Numbered from the stretch's first letter, positions 28,747 through 38,358 are shown. The stretch: 64,000 nt of DNA from Rhodoferax sp. U11-2br (GCF_018619435.1 NZ_JAHFZF010000007.1:1-64000), one strand, 5' to 3'. Notes: generated by a model from the sequence alone, not told the origin. Made by a program: numbers and translations.

Positions 28747-29226
28747 ATGGTTTCTCATACAACCCCTGTCGACCACACCCCCATGGCGCCCACCGACCTG
28801 TTTGTCCACAACCGGGTGATCCTGACCCACTTTGACAGTTACAGCGCGGCCTTGCTGTTCCCGCGCTGGGACCAGACCTTGCTGTGGCCCTCTGCCCTGC
28901 CGGGCGAGGCCGTGCCGATGCGCTCACCGACGGTCATCACGCCCGAGTATTCGGGTCAGGCAGTGCGGCAGGCGGTCATCGACTGCTGCGGTTTTGATCC
29001 CGCCACGCTGGAGCGTGTCCAGGAGTTCAACCACTGGGCAGCCACCGAGGACGGCCCGGTGCGTATCCACCTGCTGCGTTTCACCACCCGCGACGCCCCC
29101 AAGGCAGCCATCGAGGCACTGGGCGGCGAGTTCAAACCGATCAGCCTGCTGCGCAGCAGCGCCATGAGTGAACTGGTGCTGCTGCGCGAGGTGTTCAACC
29201 TGATCGTCAGCGCGGGTGTGCCCTGA
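28747..29226 (+). CDS. Hypothetical 159-aa protein downstream of modC
   Basis: Family not recognised. From ATG 28747 (AAGGG upstream) it is a soluble protein with FVHNRVILTHFDSYSAALLF near the N-terminus, a single Cys pair (DCCGFDP, about residue 78) and a helical C-terminus (SELVLLREVFNLIVSAG). An internal ATG (MAPTDLF) is an alternative start. Coding bias fits its neighbours. It could be the last gene of the Mo operon or stand alone after a 302-bp gap. Confidence 0.75.
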   Translation: MVSHTTPVDHTPMAPTDLFVHNRVILTHFDSYSAALLFPRWDQTLLWPSALPGEAVPMRSPTVITPEYSGQAVRQAVIDCCGFDPATLERVQEFNHWAATEDGPVRIHLLRFTTRDAPKAAIEALGGEFKPISLLRSSAMSELVLLREVFNLIVSAGVP

Positions 29227-29304
29227 GTTCCAAGCTGCCGAAAACACGGGCCTGGACGGGGCGCTGCATCACCGGCGCGGATGTGGTGACATGGAGCGCG
29301 GACA

Positions 29305-30612
29305 ATGTTGGGCATGAACACCCTCTTGCGCTCCACGGCGTCCTGCGCTCCTTCATCCCGCTGGCTTTCCCCCTTGCTGGCCTGCCTGGCCCTGGCCGCG
29401 TGCACCACGCCACCCCTACCCACCGAACCCAAAACCGCAGCACCAGCCCTGCAGACCACTGCGGCAAACGCTGAACCGGCAGACCTGGACGTACATGCCC
29501 AGCAGTTTGCGCACTGGGTCGCTGAGTTCAGCCAAAGCGCCCGCACCGCAAGCGTCGACGAGGCCACGCTGCACCGTGCGTTTGACACCGTTCGCTTTGT
29601 GCCACGGGTGATTGAACTCGACCGCGCCCAGCCCGAGTTCAACCGGACGGTGTGGGACTACCTTGACAACGCGGTGTCCAAACAGCGTGTGACGCGGGGT
29701 CAAGACAAGCTCCAGCAATCGCGCGCGGACATCAACGCCGCAGCCAGCCGCTACGGCGTGCCGGCCGAGATCCTTGTGGCGATCTGGGGCATGGAGAGTA
29801 ACTACGGCAGTTTCATGGGGGACATCCCCAGCATCGACGCACTGGCCACACTGGGCTTCGAAGGCCGGCGCGGGCCTTGGGCGCGCGGGCAATTGCTTGC
29901 GGCGCTGAAGATGCTGCAAAACCACGAGGTCGAGCGCAGCCAGATGCTGGGCTCGTGGGCCGGGGCCATGGGCCAGACCCAGCTGCTGCCCTCCAACTAC
30001 CTGGCCTATGCGGTGGACGCTGACGGCGATGGCCGCCGTGACATCTGGGCCAGCCTGCCCGATGTGATGGGCACAACCGCCCATTTCTTGGCCAAATCCG
30101 GCTGGCAGGTCAATCAGCCCTGGGCGGTTGAGGTGCGTTTACCGGCAGGCTTTGACTTGGCACGCGCCGATGGTGAGCTGCGTCAGTCAAGCGCGGCCTG
30201 GCAGCAACAAGGAGTGCTGTCATTGGACAGCCGCCCTTTGCCCGAGCTGCCCGATGCGGCGATCCTGCTGACGGCTGGGGCACGCGGCCCGGCATTTCTG
30301 GTCGGTGCCAACTTTCGCGCCATCCTGCGTTACAACAACGCCACCAGCTACGCGCTGGCAGTGGGTTTGCTGGCTCAACAACTGGCGGGCGGCCCTGGCG
30401 TACAAACACCCTGGCCACGCGATGTACAAGCCCTGTCTCGCACACAGTTGTTGGCCTTGCAGGCCGCCCTCAGCGCGCATGGCTTTGACAGCGGACCACC
30501 CGACGGGGTGATGGGGCCAGCCACACGCCGTGCCATTCGCGCGTACCAGCGCAGTGTGGGCCTGCCGCAGGACGGTTACCCCACGCTGGATCTGCTGACC
30601 AAGCTGCAGTGA
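29305..30612 (+). CDS. Membrane-bound lytic murein transglycosylase (MltB type) with peptidoglycan-binding domain
   Basis: Periplasmic lipoprotein that cleaves the glycan strand of peptidoglycan. The N-terminus has a lipobox (LALAAC, Cys about residue 33). The SLT_2/MltB catalytic core contains ILVAIWGMESNYG with the catalytic Glu (about 165), later MGQTQLLPSNYLAYAVDADG, and a C-terminal PG_binding_1 domain (HGFDSGPPDGVMGPATRRAI). 435 aa in all. A housekeeping cell-wall gene, no nif link. Confidence 0.93.
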   Translation: MLGMNTLLRSTASCAPSSRWLSPLLACLALAACTTPPLPTEPKTAAPALQTTAANAEPADLDVHAQQFAHWVAEFSQSARTASVDEATLHRAFDTVRFVPRVIELDRAQPEFNRTVWDYLDNAVSKQRVTRGQDKLQQSRADINAAASRYGVPAEILVAIWGMESNYGSFMGDIPSIDALATLGFEGRRGPWARGQLLAALKMLQNHEVERSQMLGSWAGAMGQTQLLPSNYLAYAVDADGDGRRDIWASLPDVMGTTAHFLAKSGWQVNQPWAVEVRLPAGFDLARADGELRQSSAAWQQQGVLSLDSRPLPELPDAAILLTAGARGPAFLVGANFRAILRYNNATSYALAVGLLAQQLAGGPGVQTPWPRDVQALSRTQLLALQAALSAHGFDSGPPDGVMGPATRRAIRAYQRSVGLPQDGYPTLDLLTKLQ

Positions 30613-30618
30613 GAGCGT

Positions 30619-30637
30619 GGCCAGGCGCGGTCTGGCC
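30619..30637. terminator. Hairpin between convergent genes
   Basis: GGCCAG / CTGGCC with a 7-nt loop between the ends of the transglycosylase and LytTR genes. Confidence 0.45.
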
Positions 30638-30643
30638 CACCGC

Positions 30644-31363
30644 CTAGCTGATGCCCAGGCGTTCCTTGATCTCAGGCAGCAGGCGTCGGCTGATGGGAAT
30701 GACACGACCACGTCGGGTGACAAATTCGGCCAGGCCACTCTCCAAATATTGCAGTTTGTGCACCAGGTCGATGTTCACAAGGTACTGCCGGTGGCAGCGC
30801 AGCAGCTTGGTGCGTTGCTGCAGGATGTTCAGACGCAAGGCGGTGGGGCGTTCCTGGCCGTCCTGGTCCGACACATAGATGCCGGTGCTGCGTGCCTCGA
30901 CAAACTCGACATCACTCGCCTTCACAAAAATCACGCTGTTCTGGCTGAAGCAAGGGATCTGGCGCAAATGGTTAGCCTCGGGCAGCACGCTGAAATCCTG
31001 CCTGAAAAAACTGTTGCGCAAACGCTCCAGCGTCAGCTCCAGGCGGTCGGCGGTGACCGGTTTGAGCAGGTAGTCAAACGCGTTTTTCTCAAACGCCCGC
31101 ACCGCATACTCGTCATAAGCGGTCAGAAAAACAATCTGCGGCATGGTCTGCGGGTCCAGCATGCCCAGCATCTCGATGCCGGTGATTTGCGGCATCTGGA
31201 TATCCAGAAACACCACATCCGGCTTGTCGACATGGATACGTGTCAGGGCGTCGATGGCATTGCCACATTCGCCCAGAATCTGGATGTCCTTGGCGGGCTC
31301 CAGGGTGCGCCGCAACTCGCGCCGTGCAAAGGGTTCATCGTCAACGATCAGGGCGGTCATCAT
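30644..31363 (-). CDS. LytTR-type response regulator
   Basis: A 239-aa LytR/AlgR-family regulator (BtsR/YpdB-like). The receiver domain has the acidic pair in LIVDDEPFA, the phosphoacceptor Asp in DVVFLDIQMPQITG (about 55) and Lys in FDYLLKPV (about 105). The C-terminal LytTR DNA-binding domain is seen (HRQYLVNIDLVHKL; RGRVIPISRRLLPEIK). It starts 1 nt after the kinase gene ends. Probably regulates nearby serine or pyruvate genes. Confidence 0.94.
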   Translation of the reverse strand: MMTALIVDDEPFARRELRRTLEPAKDIQILGECGNAIDALTRIHVDKPDVVFLDIQMPQITGIEMLGMLDPQTMPQIVFLTAYDEYAVRAFEKNAFDYLLKPVTADRLELTLERLRNSFFRQDFSVLPEANHLRQIPCFSQNSVIFVKASDVEFVEARSTGIYVSDQDGQERPTALRLNILQQRTKLLRCHRQYLVNIDLVHKLQYLESGLAEFVTRRGRVIPISRRLLPEIKERLGIS

Positions 31364-31364
31364 C

Positions 31365-33065
31365 TCAGGTCAAAGCCTCCATGGGGATGCGGACAGTGGC
31401 ACGGGTCGACACCTGGCGCTCACAGGCCATGGTCACACCAAAGGACTCACCGTAGCGGTTTTTGATGCGTCGATCCACGATGTTCATGCCCAGGCCGCCA
31501 CCGCCGGGCTGGGGATCATAAAGGCCGGCGTTGTCCTCCACCACTAGGAAGATCGCCTGCCCGTCCTGATGGGCCCGGATGCTGATCCGTCCGACGCTGA
31601 TCATTTGCCCGGTCCCATGTTTGATCGCATTCTCGACCAGCGGCTGCAGGGTGAACGCGGGCACATGCACTCCCAGCAGCAGCTCGGGGATGTCGATCTC
31701 GACCGAGAGCCGATCTTCAAAGCGGGCCAACTGGATACCCAGATAGGCCTTGGTGTGCTCGATTTCCTCGGACAGCACCACGTCCTCGGTGGGGCGCTTG
31801 AGGTTTTTGCGCAGAAACACCGCCAGGTCACTCAGCAAGGCGCGCGCCTTGGCGGGGTCGTCATGGGTGATCGCAATGATGGTGTTCAAGGTGTTGAACA
31901 GAAAGTGCGGGTTCACCTGCGCATGCAGCAGCTTGAGCTCTGACTCCAGCAACAGGCTCTTCTGCCGCTCGTAACGTCCGTCCAGGATCTGGCTCGAGAG
32001 GAGCTTGGCAATGCCTTCACCGAGCGTGCGGTTGATGGTGGAGAAAATCCGGGTTTTGGGCTCGTAGAGTTTGATCGTGCCAATGACCTGCCGGTTTTCA
32101 CCCACCAGCGGGATCACCAGCGAGGAGCCGAGCTTGCAATGCGGGCTCAGCGAGCACTGGAACGGGACTTCATTGCCGTCGGCAAAAATCACCTCGTTGC
32201 AGGTGATGGCGTGGAGGGTGTGCTGCGACGCAATCGGGGTGCCGGTCAGATGGTGGTCGGCACCGATGCCGATGAAAGCCAAGATTTTCTCGCGGTCGGT
32301 GATGGCCACCGCACCGACACCGGTTTGTTCATAAATGATGCGCGCCACACGCATGCTGTTTTCCTGGTCGAAACCATCGCGCAACACGCCGTCCACATGC
32401 GCGGCGATCTCCAGCGCCTTGGCCGAGAACGCGCGCGACTGGCGGTCAATGCTGTCGCGCCGATCCAGCAGGATCTTGACAAACACCGCCGCACCGGCCG
32501 AGTTGGCAATGAGTTCGGGCAGTGCAATCAGGGTGACGATTTGCAGCGCTTCGTCGAATGGTCGCGACAGCGCCAGATCAATGCCCAACTCGATCAGGAT
32601 GGTGACAAAGGTCAACCCACCGGCCAGCAAGGGGCTGAACAGCAGCCGCGTCTTGCCACGCTTGATCAAATAGCGGTGGGTCAGGCCACCCGCCAGCCCT
32701 TGCATCACGATGTCAATGGAGGCGGCCAGACCAAAGGAGCCGCCCAGGGTGTAGCGGTGCAGCCCCCCCGTAATGCCAACCGCCAGGCCCACCACCGGCC
32801 CACCGAGCAAACCGCCCAGCACGGCCCCAATCGCCGGAGTGTTGGCGATGGCATTGCCACTGACCACGGGCAGCCCGAGCAAGGTCCCCATGATGCAGAA
32901 GGCCGAGAAAATCACATAACAGGCGATCCGGTGGGGCCAGCGGATGCTGGCCCGGGTCAGTGGGATGAACAAGCGTGTCCGGCTCAGCGCATACGCCACC
33001 ACCAGATAGACGCACATCTGCTGCAGCAGCAAGACCGACAGTGAGGCAATCGATTGCAAGTTCAA
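31365..33065 (-). CDS. LytS/BtsS-type sensor histidine kinase
   Basis: A 566-aa membrane sensor kinase. The N-terminus is the 5TM-LYT sensor (GAVLGGLLGGPVVGLAVGIT; GGLHRYTLGGSFGLAASIDI), followed by a GAF domain (about 210-345) and the LytS-type His-kinase region (LHAQVNPHFLFNTLNTI, phosphoacceptor His about 380) and an ATP-binding domain (VENAIKHGTG; GGLGMNIVDRR). A TTG at 33065 with AAAGGG upstream is my best start. E. coli BtsS responds to pyruvate; here the kinase adjoins L-serine deaminase, which makes pyruvate. Confidence 0.92.
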   Translation of the reverse strand: MNLQSIASLSVLLLQQMCVYLVVAYALSRTRLFIPLTRASIRWPHRIACYVIFSAFCIMGTLLGLPVVSGNAIANTPAIGAVLGGLLGGPVVGLAVGITGGLHRYTLGGSFGLAASIDIVMQGLAGGLTHRYLIKRGKTRLLFSPLLAGGLTFVTILIELGIDLALSRPFDEALQIVTLIALPELIANSAGAAVFVKILLDRRDSIDRQSRAFSAKALEIAAHVDGVLRDGFDQENSMRVARIIYEQTGVGAVAITDREKILAFIGIGADHHLTGTPIASQHTLHAITCNEVIFADGNEVPFQCSLSPHCKLGSSLVIPLVGENRQVIGTIKLYEPKTRIFSTINRTLGEGIAKLLSSQILDGRYERQKSLLLESELKLLHAQVNPHFLFNTLNTIIAITHDDPAKARALLSDLAVFLRKNLKRPTEDVVLSEEIEHTKAYLGIQLARFEDRLSVEIDIPELLLGVHVPAFTLQPLVENAIKHGTGQMISVGRISIRAHQDGQAIFLVVEDNAGLYDPQPGGGGLGMNIVDRRIKNRYGESFGVTMACERQVSTRATVRIPMEALT

Positions 33066-33105
33066 CGCGGAACCCTTTGCGGTACGGGTGAGGCAGCGGC
33101 TTGTG

Positions 33106-34518
33106 TCAAGGCGCCCAGCAAATGCACTCGGGCTCGGGGTCAGCTGCCACCGACGGTATCGGTGCCAACATTTTCAGGGCCAAGCCGCCACAGGAGGTTT
33201 CACGGTATTTGGGATTCATGTCTTTGCCAACTTCAAACATCACCTCAATCACTTTGTCGAGGGGAACAATCGGTTCGCTGGTACGACACAGCGCCATGCG
33301 CGCCGCATTGATGGCCTTGACCGCACCCATCGCATTGCGCTCGATACAGGGGATTTGCACCTGCCCGCCAACCGGGTCACAGGTGAGGCCCAAATTATGT
33401 TCCATGGCAATTTCTGCTGCGATGCAGACCTGCTCGGGCGAGCCCCCCAGCAATTCGGCCAGACCGGCGGCAGCCATCGAACACGCCACCCCGACTTCCC
33501 CCTGGCAACCCACTTCGGCACCGGAGATCGATGCATTGCGTTTGAACAAGCCCCCAATGGCGGCGGAGGCCAGAAAGAAGCGGTTGCAACTGTCTTCGTC
33601 GAGCTTGTGGATGAACTGGTCATAGTAGGCCAGCACCGCCGGCACGATGCCACAGGCACCATTGGTCGGCGCCGTGACCACCCGGCCACCAGCGGCGTTT
33701 TCTTCAGACACTGCCAGTGCAAACATATTGACCCAGTCGATGATGTTCATCGGGTCTTTGGACAGTGGCCCGGCCGAGCTCAGACGCCGGTGCAGCGCCA
33801 CCGCTCTGCGCGGCACACGAAACGGTCCGGGCAACACACCTTCGGTCTTCATGCCGCGCTCCATACACTGGGACATCCGCGCCCAGATGTTGCCAAAGTA
33901 GCTGCTGATCTCTTGCTGGGTGTGCAGACACAGCTCGTTCTCCAACACCAGACCAGACAGAGACAGACCGGTTCGGCGGCATTGGGCCAGCAGCTCTGCG
34001 GCATTGGTATAGGGATACGGGGCAGCGGTCTCTGCGTCATCCGCGTTCGTGGCGCAGCCATCCTCGATGACAAAACCACCCCCAATCGAGTAGTAGTTTT
34101 TGTCAAGCAACAGGCGCTCTCCCGCAAAGGCTTTCAGGGTGAGGCCGTTTTCGTGCCTGGGCAGGTTGGAGTGGTGGAAGGTCATGGCCGTGCGCCCGAA
34201 ATCCACCTCGGGGCCATCCAGCCCCAGCTGGATGCGCTGGGTGCTGCGCACCTTCTGAATCAGGCCGGGGATGGCGCCCACATCAATGGTGTCGGGCAGC
34301 TCACCCATCAGGCCCAGCAGCAGCGCCACATCGGTCTTGTGGCCCAGCCCGGTCAGGGCCAGCGAGCCATACACATCGATCACGACCGAAGTGGCTTGGG
34401 CCAGTTTGCCCAGCCCGCGCAGATCATCCACAAAACGCCTGGCGGCATTCATCGGGCCCAGGGTGTGGGAGCTGGAGGGGCCGATCCCGACCTTGTAGAG
34501 GTGAAACATGCTGATCAT
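33106..34518 (-). CDS. sdaA: L-serine ammonia-lyase (iron-sulfur type)
   Basis: Converts L-serine to pyruvate and ammonia. The 470-aa single-chain form has the N-terminal domain start MFHLYKVGIGPSSSHTLGP and a C-terminal catalytic domain with cysteines for the [4Fe-4S] cluster, including GACGIVPAVLAYY (about 287), SGAEVGCQGEVGVACSMAAA in sections around 340-358, and RETSCGGLAL near the end. It follows the serine-type transporter in the same direction. Confidence 0.95.
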   Translation of the reverse strand: MISMFHLYKVGIGPSSSHTLGPMNAARRFVDDLRGLGKLAQATSVVIDVYGSLALTGLGHKTDVALLLGLMGELPDTIDVGAIPGLIQKVRSTQRIQLGLDGPEVDFGRTAMTFHHSNLPRHENGLTLKAFAGERLLLDKNYYSIGGGFVIEDGCATNADDAETAAPYPYTNAAELLAQCRRTGLSLSGLVLENELCLHTQQEISSYFGNIWARMSQCMERGMKTEGVLPGPFRVPRRAVALHRRLSSAGPLSKDPMNIIDWVNMFALAVSEENAAGGRVVTAPTNGACGIVPAVLAYYDQFIHKLDEDSCNRFFLASAAIGGLFKRNASISGAEVGCQGEVGVACSMAAAGLAELLGGSPEQVCIAAEIAMEHNLGLTCDPVGGQVQIPCIERNAMGAVKAINAARMALCRTSEPIVPLDKVIEVMFEVGKDMNPKYRETSCGGLALKMLAPIPSVAADPEPECICWAP

Positions 34519-34611
34519 GGTGTGAATTCCAGTTTGAAACGGGGGCTCTTGCCTGCGCCACCAACCCAGTTGGCTTGGGGCGCAAAGGCAAAAGGAAGCG
34601 TTGGTTGACGA

Positions 34612-35892
34612 TCAGAGACCGAGCAGGGAGTAGAAGATCGCCGACATCGCCACGGCACCAATGAACAGCACCAGGACATTGGTCGGGTTGTTGGCATATT
34701 TGCGCATCGACGGCACTTTGCGGATCGCATACATCGGCATCACAAACAGCAGGGCTGCAATGACCGGGCCGCACAGGGATTCGATCATGCCCAGGATGCT
34801 CGGGTTAAGTGTGGCCACAGCCCAGATCGTCACGAACATGAACAACATGCTGTAGCGGTTGATGGTCTTGGTGCTGGCAGACTTGTTGCGGCTTTCGAGT
34901 TGTTGTGCAATAAAACCGTTCAGGCCTTCACGTGCACCGAGGTAATGGCCGAGGAAGGACTTGGACATCGCAATAAAGGCCACCATCGGCGCGATCAGGG
35001 CCACGTAGGGGTTCTGGAACTTGTTGCCGATGTAGGACAGGATAGAAATGTTCTGGTCTTTGGCTGCGGACAGATCGGCCGGAGACAGTGCAAACACACA
35101 GCTGAAGACAAAAAACATCACCACCACCACCATCAGCAAAGCGGCATATTTTTCAATGCGATCAGCTTTTTTGACCGCGCTGTTGCCGTATTGCAGCTGT
35201 TGCGCCACCGCAAAACGAGAGATCACCGGCGAGTGGTTGAAAGAGAACACCAGCACCGGAATGCTCAGCCACAGCGTCACGCTGAACTTGCTGGCCGACG
35301 GCACACCTTGCAGCACCGCGCCATTCCATTCGGGAACCAGGAACAAGCCCAGGCCGATCAGAACAAAAATGAACGGGTAGACCAGCCAGCCCATGACACG
35401 CACCACCATCTGCTCACTGGCGCAGACAATGCCGATCAAGCCTGCCGTCAGGACAAACGACAGAAGCACACGTGGCAAGGCTGCCATGCCCATCTGGTGC
35501 ACCATGAAGGATTCGACCGTGTTGGTCAGGCCAACACCGTAGAGCAACAAGATGGGCAAGATCGTGAAGAAGTAGAGCAGCGTGATCAGCTTGCCAGCCA
35601 TCGGGCCAAAATGCTCGCCCACCACCTCGGTGATGTCACTGCCCGGTTTGGATGAGGAAAGAATAAAACGGATCAAACCACGATGCGCCAGATACGTCAT
35701 CGGAAAAGCCAGAAGAGCCATGACCAACAGGGGCCAGATACCGCCCAAACCTGCGTTGATCGGCAGGAACAAGGTGCCCGCACCAATGGCGGTTGCGAAC
35801 AGGCCCAGAACCCATGTTCTGTCGTGGGCCGTCCAGGATGACTCGGCGACGGGGCGGAACGTGCCGCCGTCTAGGGTGTTGCTGATGGACAT
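34612..35892 (-). CDS. Serine-type amino acid/proton transporter (HAAAP family)
   Basis: A 426-aa permease of the hydroxy/aromatic amino acid family (SdaC/YhaO-like), about 11 helices. The start MSISNTLDGGTFRPVAES is followed by LFATAIGAGTLFLPINAG, the family's conserved first helix; also VLVFSFNHSPVISRFA in the middle. ATG 35892 has AGGAGTAG upstream. Pairing with sdaA suggests L-serine import and deamination. Confidence 0.93.
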   Translation of the reverse strand: MSISNTLDGGTFRPVAESSWTAHDRTWVLGLFATAIGAGTLFLPINAGLGGIWPLLVMALLAFPMTYLAHRGLIRFILSSSKPGSDITEVVGEHFGPMAGKLITLLYFFTILPILLLYGVGLTNTVESFMVHQMGMAALPRVLLSFVLTAGLIGIVCASEQMVVRVMGWLVYPFIFVLIGLGLFLVPEWNGAVLQGVPSASKFSVTLWLSIPVLVFSFNHSPVISRFAVAQQLQYGNSAVKKADRIEKYAALLMVVVVMFFVFSCVFALSPADLSAAKDQNISILSYIGNKFQNPYVALIAPMVAFIAMSKSFLGHYLGAREGLNGFIAQQLESRNKSASTKTINRYSMLFMFVTIWAVATLNPSILGMIESLCGPVIAALLFVMPMYAIRKVPSMRKYANNPTNVLVLFIGAVAMSAIFYSLLGL

Positions 35893-36076
35893 AACTACTA
35901 CTCCTTTTGATGGCCGTGATCGTTGAAGCTGACCTCGGATGCGGCGCAGTGTAGGAATGCCCAAATGGCGTTGTTGGCCTAAATTCGGAGCGGCAGAATA
36001 GGCGATGGAATGGTCGATCCAGCGCACGAGCGGCGGCACTCGGCGCACACTTTGTTCATGTCGAACCGGCAGCAAG

Positions 36077-36096
36077 ACCCGCCGTTTGAGGCGGGT
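36077..36096 (-). terminator. Hairpin downstream of dgcA
   Basis: ACCCGCC / GGCGGGT, 6-nt loop, about 45 bp beyond the dgcA stop; no U-run. Confidence 0.45.
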
Positions 36097-36140
36097 GAAT
36101 CAAGCCATGACAGCGGAGCGGCGTTGCACACGCCCCGGTA

Positions 36141-37124
36141 CTAGCCCCACAGCGCCGGCTCGGGCGCCTGAATCACGCCGTGGCTGTAGCGCATCGGGTG
36201 AGCGCTGTCTTTCTTTTGTAACAAGGGGCCGTCGAGGTCCACATAGGCGCAACGCTGCGCCAGCACAAAGGCTGGCGCCATCGCCAGCGAGCTGCCACAC
36301 ATGTTGCCCACCATCAGGCCCAGGCCCAGCCGGGCCGCTTCATCGGCCAAAGCCAGGCCTTCGGTCAGCCCGCCACATTTATCGAGCTTGATGTTGATGT
36401 ACTGGTAACGCCCCACCAGTTGCGCCAAAGAAGCGCGATCGGTGCAGGATTCGTCCGCTGCCAGGGGCAGCGGTGAGGACAAGCCAGCCAGCTCGGCATC
36501 CTGCCCCTTGGGCAGGGGTTGCTCCACCAGTTCGACCCCGGCGGCTGCCAGTGAGGGCAGCAGTTGCCGCAACAGGTCCACCGTCCAGGATTGGTTGGCA
36601 TCCACCACAATGCGCGCGCTGGGGTGCTCCTGGCGAACCATCTGCACCACATCAAGGTGGCGCTGGGCGTCCACCTTGAGTTTCAACAAAGGGTAGGCGC
36701 AGGCTTCCCGGGCCTTGCGCCGGGTGGTGGCCTCGTCGCCCAGGCCCAGGGTGAAGGCGGTGGTGACCGGCTGCCAGGGTGGCAACCCAGCTGCCTGCCA
36801 CACCGGCACACCCGTTTGTTTGGCGCGCAAGTCCCACAGCGCGCAATCCAGGGCGTTGCGGGCACCACCAGCAGGCAGAATCTCAGCCACCTCGTGATGG
36901 CTGAGCCCATCGTGCAAGCGATCTTGCAGCGCTGCGATCTGCGCCACCATACTCTGCGGGGTTTCACCCTCGTAGTCGATACCTGCGGCCTCAGACCAAC
37001 CACTGTGGCCCGATGCGTCCTGCAAACGCAAGATCATGACCGGCTGGTGGGTGATGACTTCGCGCGAGATCTCGAAGGGCTCGATCATCTCCCAGCGTTC
37101 AATCACGGTGTCGCAGTGCATCAT
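36141..37124 (-). CDS. dgcA: N-acetyl-D-glutamate racemase / dipeptide epimerase-like enzyme
   Basis: A 327-aa enolase-superfamily racemase of the L-Ala-D/L-Glu epimerase group. The base pair and metal ligands are visible: LLKLKVDAQ (K-x-K), IVVDANQSW, VELVEQPLP, LAADESCTD and INIKLDKCGG with the second catalytic Lys. The ATG at 37124 overlaps the stop of the upstream DUF1611 gene. That pairing matches the dgcN-dgcA operon for D-glutamate catabolism, where D-Glu is N-acetylated and then racemised; dipeptide epimerase remains an alternative. Confidence 0.85.
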   Translation of the reverse strand: MMHCDTVIERWEMIEPFEISREVITHQPVMILRLQDASGHSGWSEAAGIDYEGETPQSMVAQIAALQDRLHDGLSHHEVAEILPAGGARNALDCALWDLRAKQTGVPVWQAAGLPPWQPVTTAFTLGLGDEATTRRKAREACAYPLLKLKVDAQRHLDVVQMVRQEHPSARIVVDANQSWTVDLLRQLLPSLAAAGVELVEQPLPKGQDAELAGLSSPLPLAADESCTDRASLAQLVGRYQYINIKLDKCGGLTEGLALADEAARLGLGLMVGNMCGSSLAMAPAFVLAQRCAYVDLDGPLLQKKDSAHPMRYSHGVIQAPEPALWG

Positions 37125-38128
37125 GGCGCCAACAAGGCCTGGGCCAGAACTGCCACACCCCCACGCAAGGGGTCCACCACCGGCAACTGCAAGCGCGCTG
37201 ACAAGGCGCTGGCGTAGCTGGCCCAGTCGGCATCCGACAGGCTCGATGAGTTGATGCTCAGGCCAACACAACGCACCTCCCGGTTGGTCAAACGCGCCGC
37301 TTCGACATAGCGATCAATCGCCACCTGCAGATCGGGGATGGGAAAGTCGGGGTAGGTTTCGATGGTGTCGCGCGACGGGTCGTGGCACAGCACCAGGGCA
37401 TCGGGTTGTGAACCATGCAACAGGCCCAGCGTTACACCGGCATAGGCGGGGTGGAACAACGCGCCCTGCCCTTCAATCACGTCCCAATGGCCGGGCGCGT
37501 TGTCCGGCGAGAGCTGTTCTGCGGCACCCGCGACAAAGTCGGCAATCACTGCGTCAATGGCGACCCCGGCACCGGCAATCATCACACCGGTCTGACCGGT
37601 GGCCCGGAAGGTGGCTGCCACACCTTGCTGATGCAAGGCCTGGGTCAAGGCCAGGGCGGTGTATTTCTTGCCCAGGGCGCAGTCGGTGCCAACCGTCAGC
37701 ACCCGTTTGCCGCTGCGTTTTCTGCCGGTACCGGCAGGAAAACTCTGGTCCGAGTGGCGCACATCAATCAGCCGCCCGCCGCCGCGCTGGGCTGCCTGCA
37801 CCAGGCTGGGGAACGAACTCAAGCGGGAGTGCTGACCGCTCACTACGTCCAGGCCTGCCTCCAGCGCGGCCTCCAGCTCCGACAGCCACTGCGGTGGCAA
37901 TACACCACCCACCGCCGCCACACCAATCACAATCGACCCGGCGCCTTGGCGCGCTGCCTCAGCGGGTGACAACCTGGGCAAGTCCAGGCTGACCGTGGCC
38001 TCGGGCAGGCTCCACTCACCCAGCACATCCGAGCGGCACCAGTCACGCAGGCCAAACGCCGTTTTGGCGTCAGATTTCAGCGCCACATCGCCCAGGAACA
38101 ACAGATAGGGTTTTCGGAGTTGGTGCAT
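37121..38128 (-). CDS. dgcN: D-glutamate N-acetyltransferase-like protein (DUF1611)
   Basis: A 335-aa DUF1611 protein, DgcN type. A P-loop-like stretch is visible (VGTDCALGKKYTALALTQAL, about 143-162), and DAVIADFVAGAAEQLSP follows. It is coupled to dgcA. DUF1611 proteins were described as D-glutamate N-acetyltransferases in dgcN-dgcA operons; the assignment here rests on that pairing. Confidence 0.85.
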   Translation of the reverse strand: MHQLRKPYLLFLGDVALKSDAKTAFGLRDWCRSDVLGEWSLPEATVSLDLPRLSPAEAARQGAGSIVIGVAAVGGVLPPQWLSELEAALEAGLDVVSGQHSRLSSFPSLVQAAQRGGGRLIDVRHSDQSFPAGTGRKRSGKRVLTVGTDCALGKKYTALALTQALHQQGVAATFRATGQTGVMIAGAGVAIDAVIADFVAGAAEQLSPDNAPGHWDVIEGQGALFHPAYAGVTLGLLHGSQPDALVLCHDPSRDTIETYPDFPIPDLQVAIDRYVEAARLTNREVRCVGLSINSSSLSDADWASYASALSARLQLPVVDPLRGGVAVLAQALLAP

Positions 38129-38330
38129 GGGGAGTCCGTCTCATCAAAAAGGGGCATTGACCATGGCAGACGCCCAGGGTCTTGGTGGGAACAAGAATAA
38201 AGGTTTTTCGGCCACACACGGGCTACCCTCCCGCCATCTATCCCCTGTTGAACAACACCGGCGACCTGTCACACCCGGCACCGGCTTGCTCTACCCCTTG
38301 GGGGATAGACGGCCCGCCACCCGCCAGAGC

Positions 38331-38358
38331 CACCGATCACCGATCACCGATCACCGAT
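38331..38358. repeat. Four tandem copies of CACCGAT
   Basis: Exact 7-bp units at 38331, 38338, 38345 and 38352 in the 272-bp spacer between dgcN and the luxR-type gene. Could be slippage-prone or a regulator array. The rest of the spacer shows nothing I can assign. Confidence 0.9.

Noticed and set aside
33088-34608. Long open frame on the plus strand opposite sdaA
   Set aside because: His/Arg/Gln-rich product with no family character, antisense to a well-supported enzyme; a by-product of high G+C.
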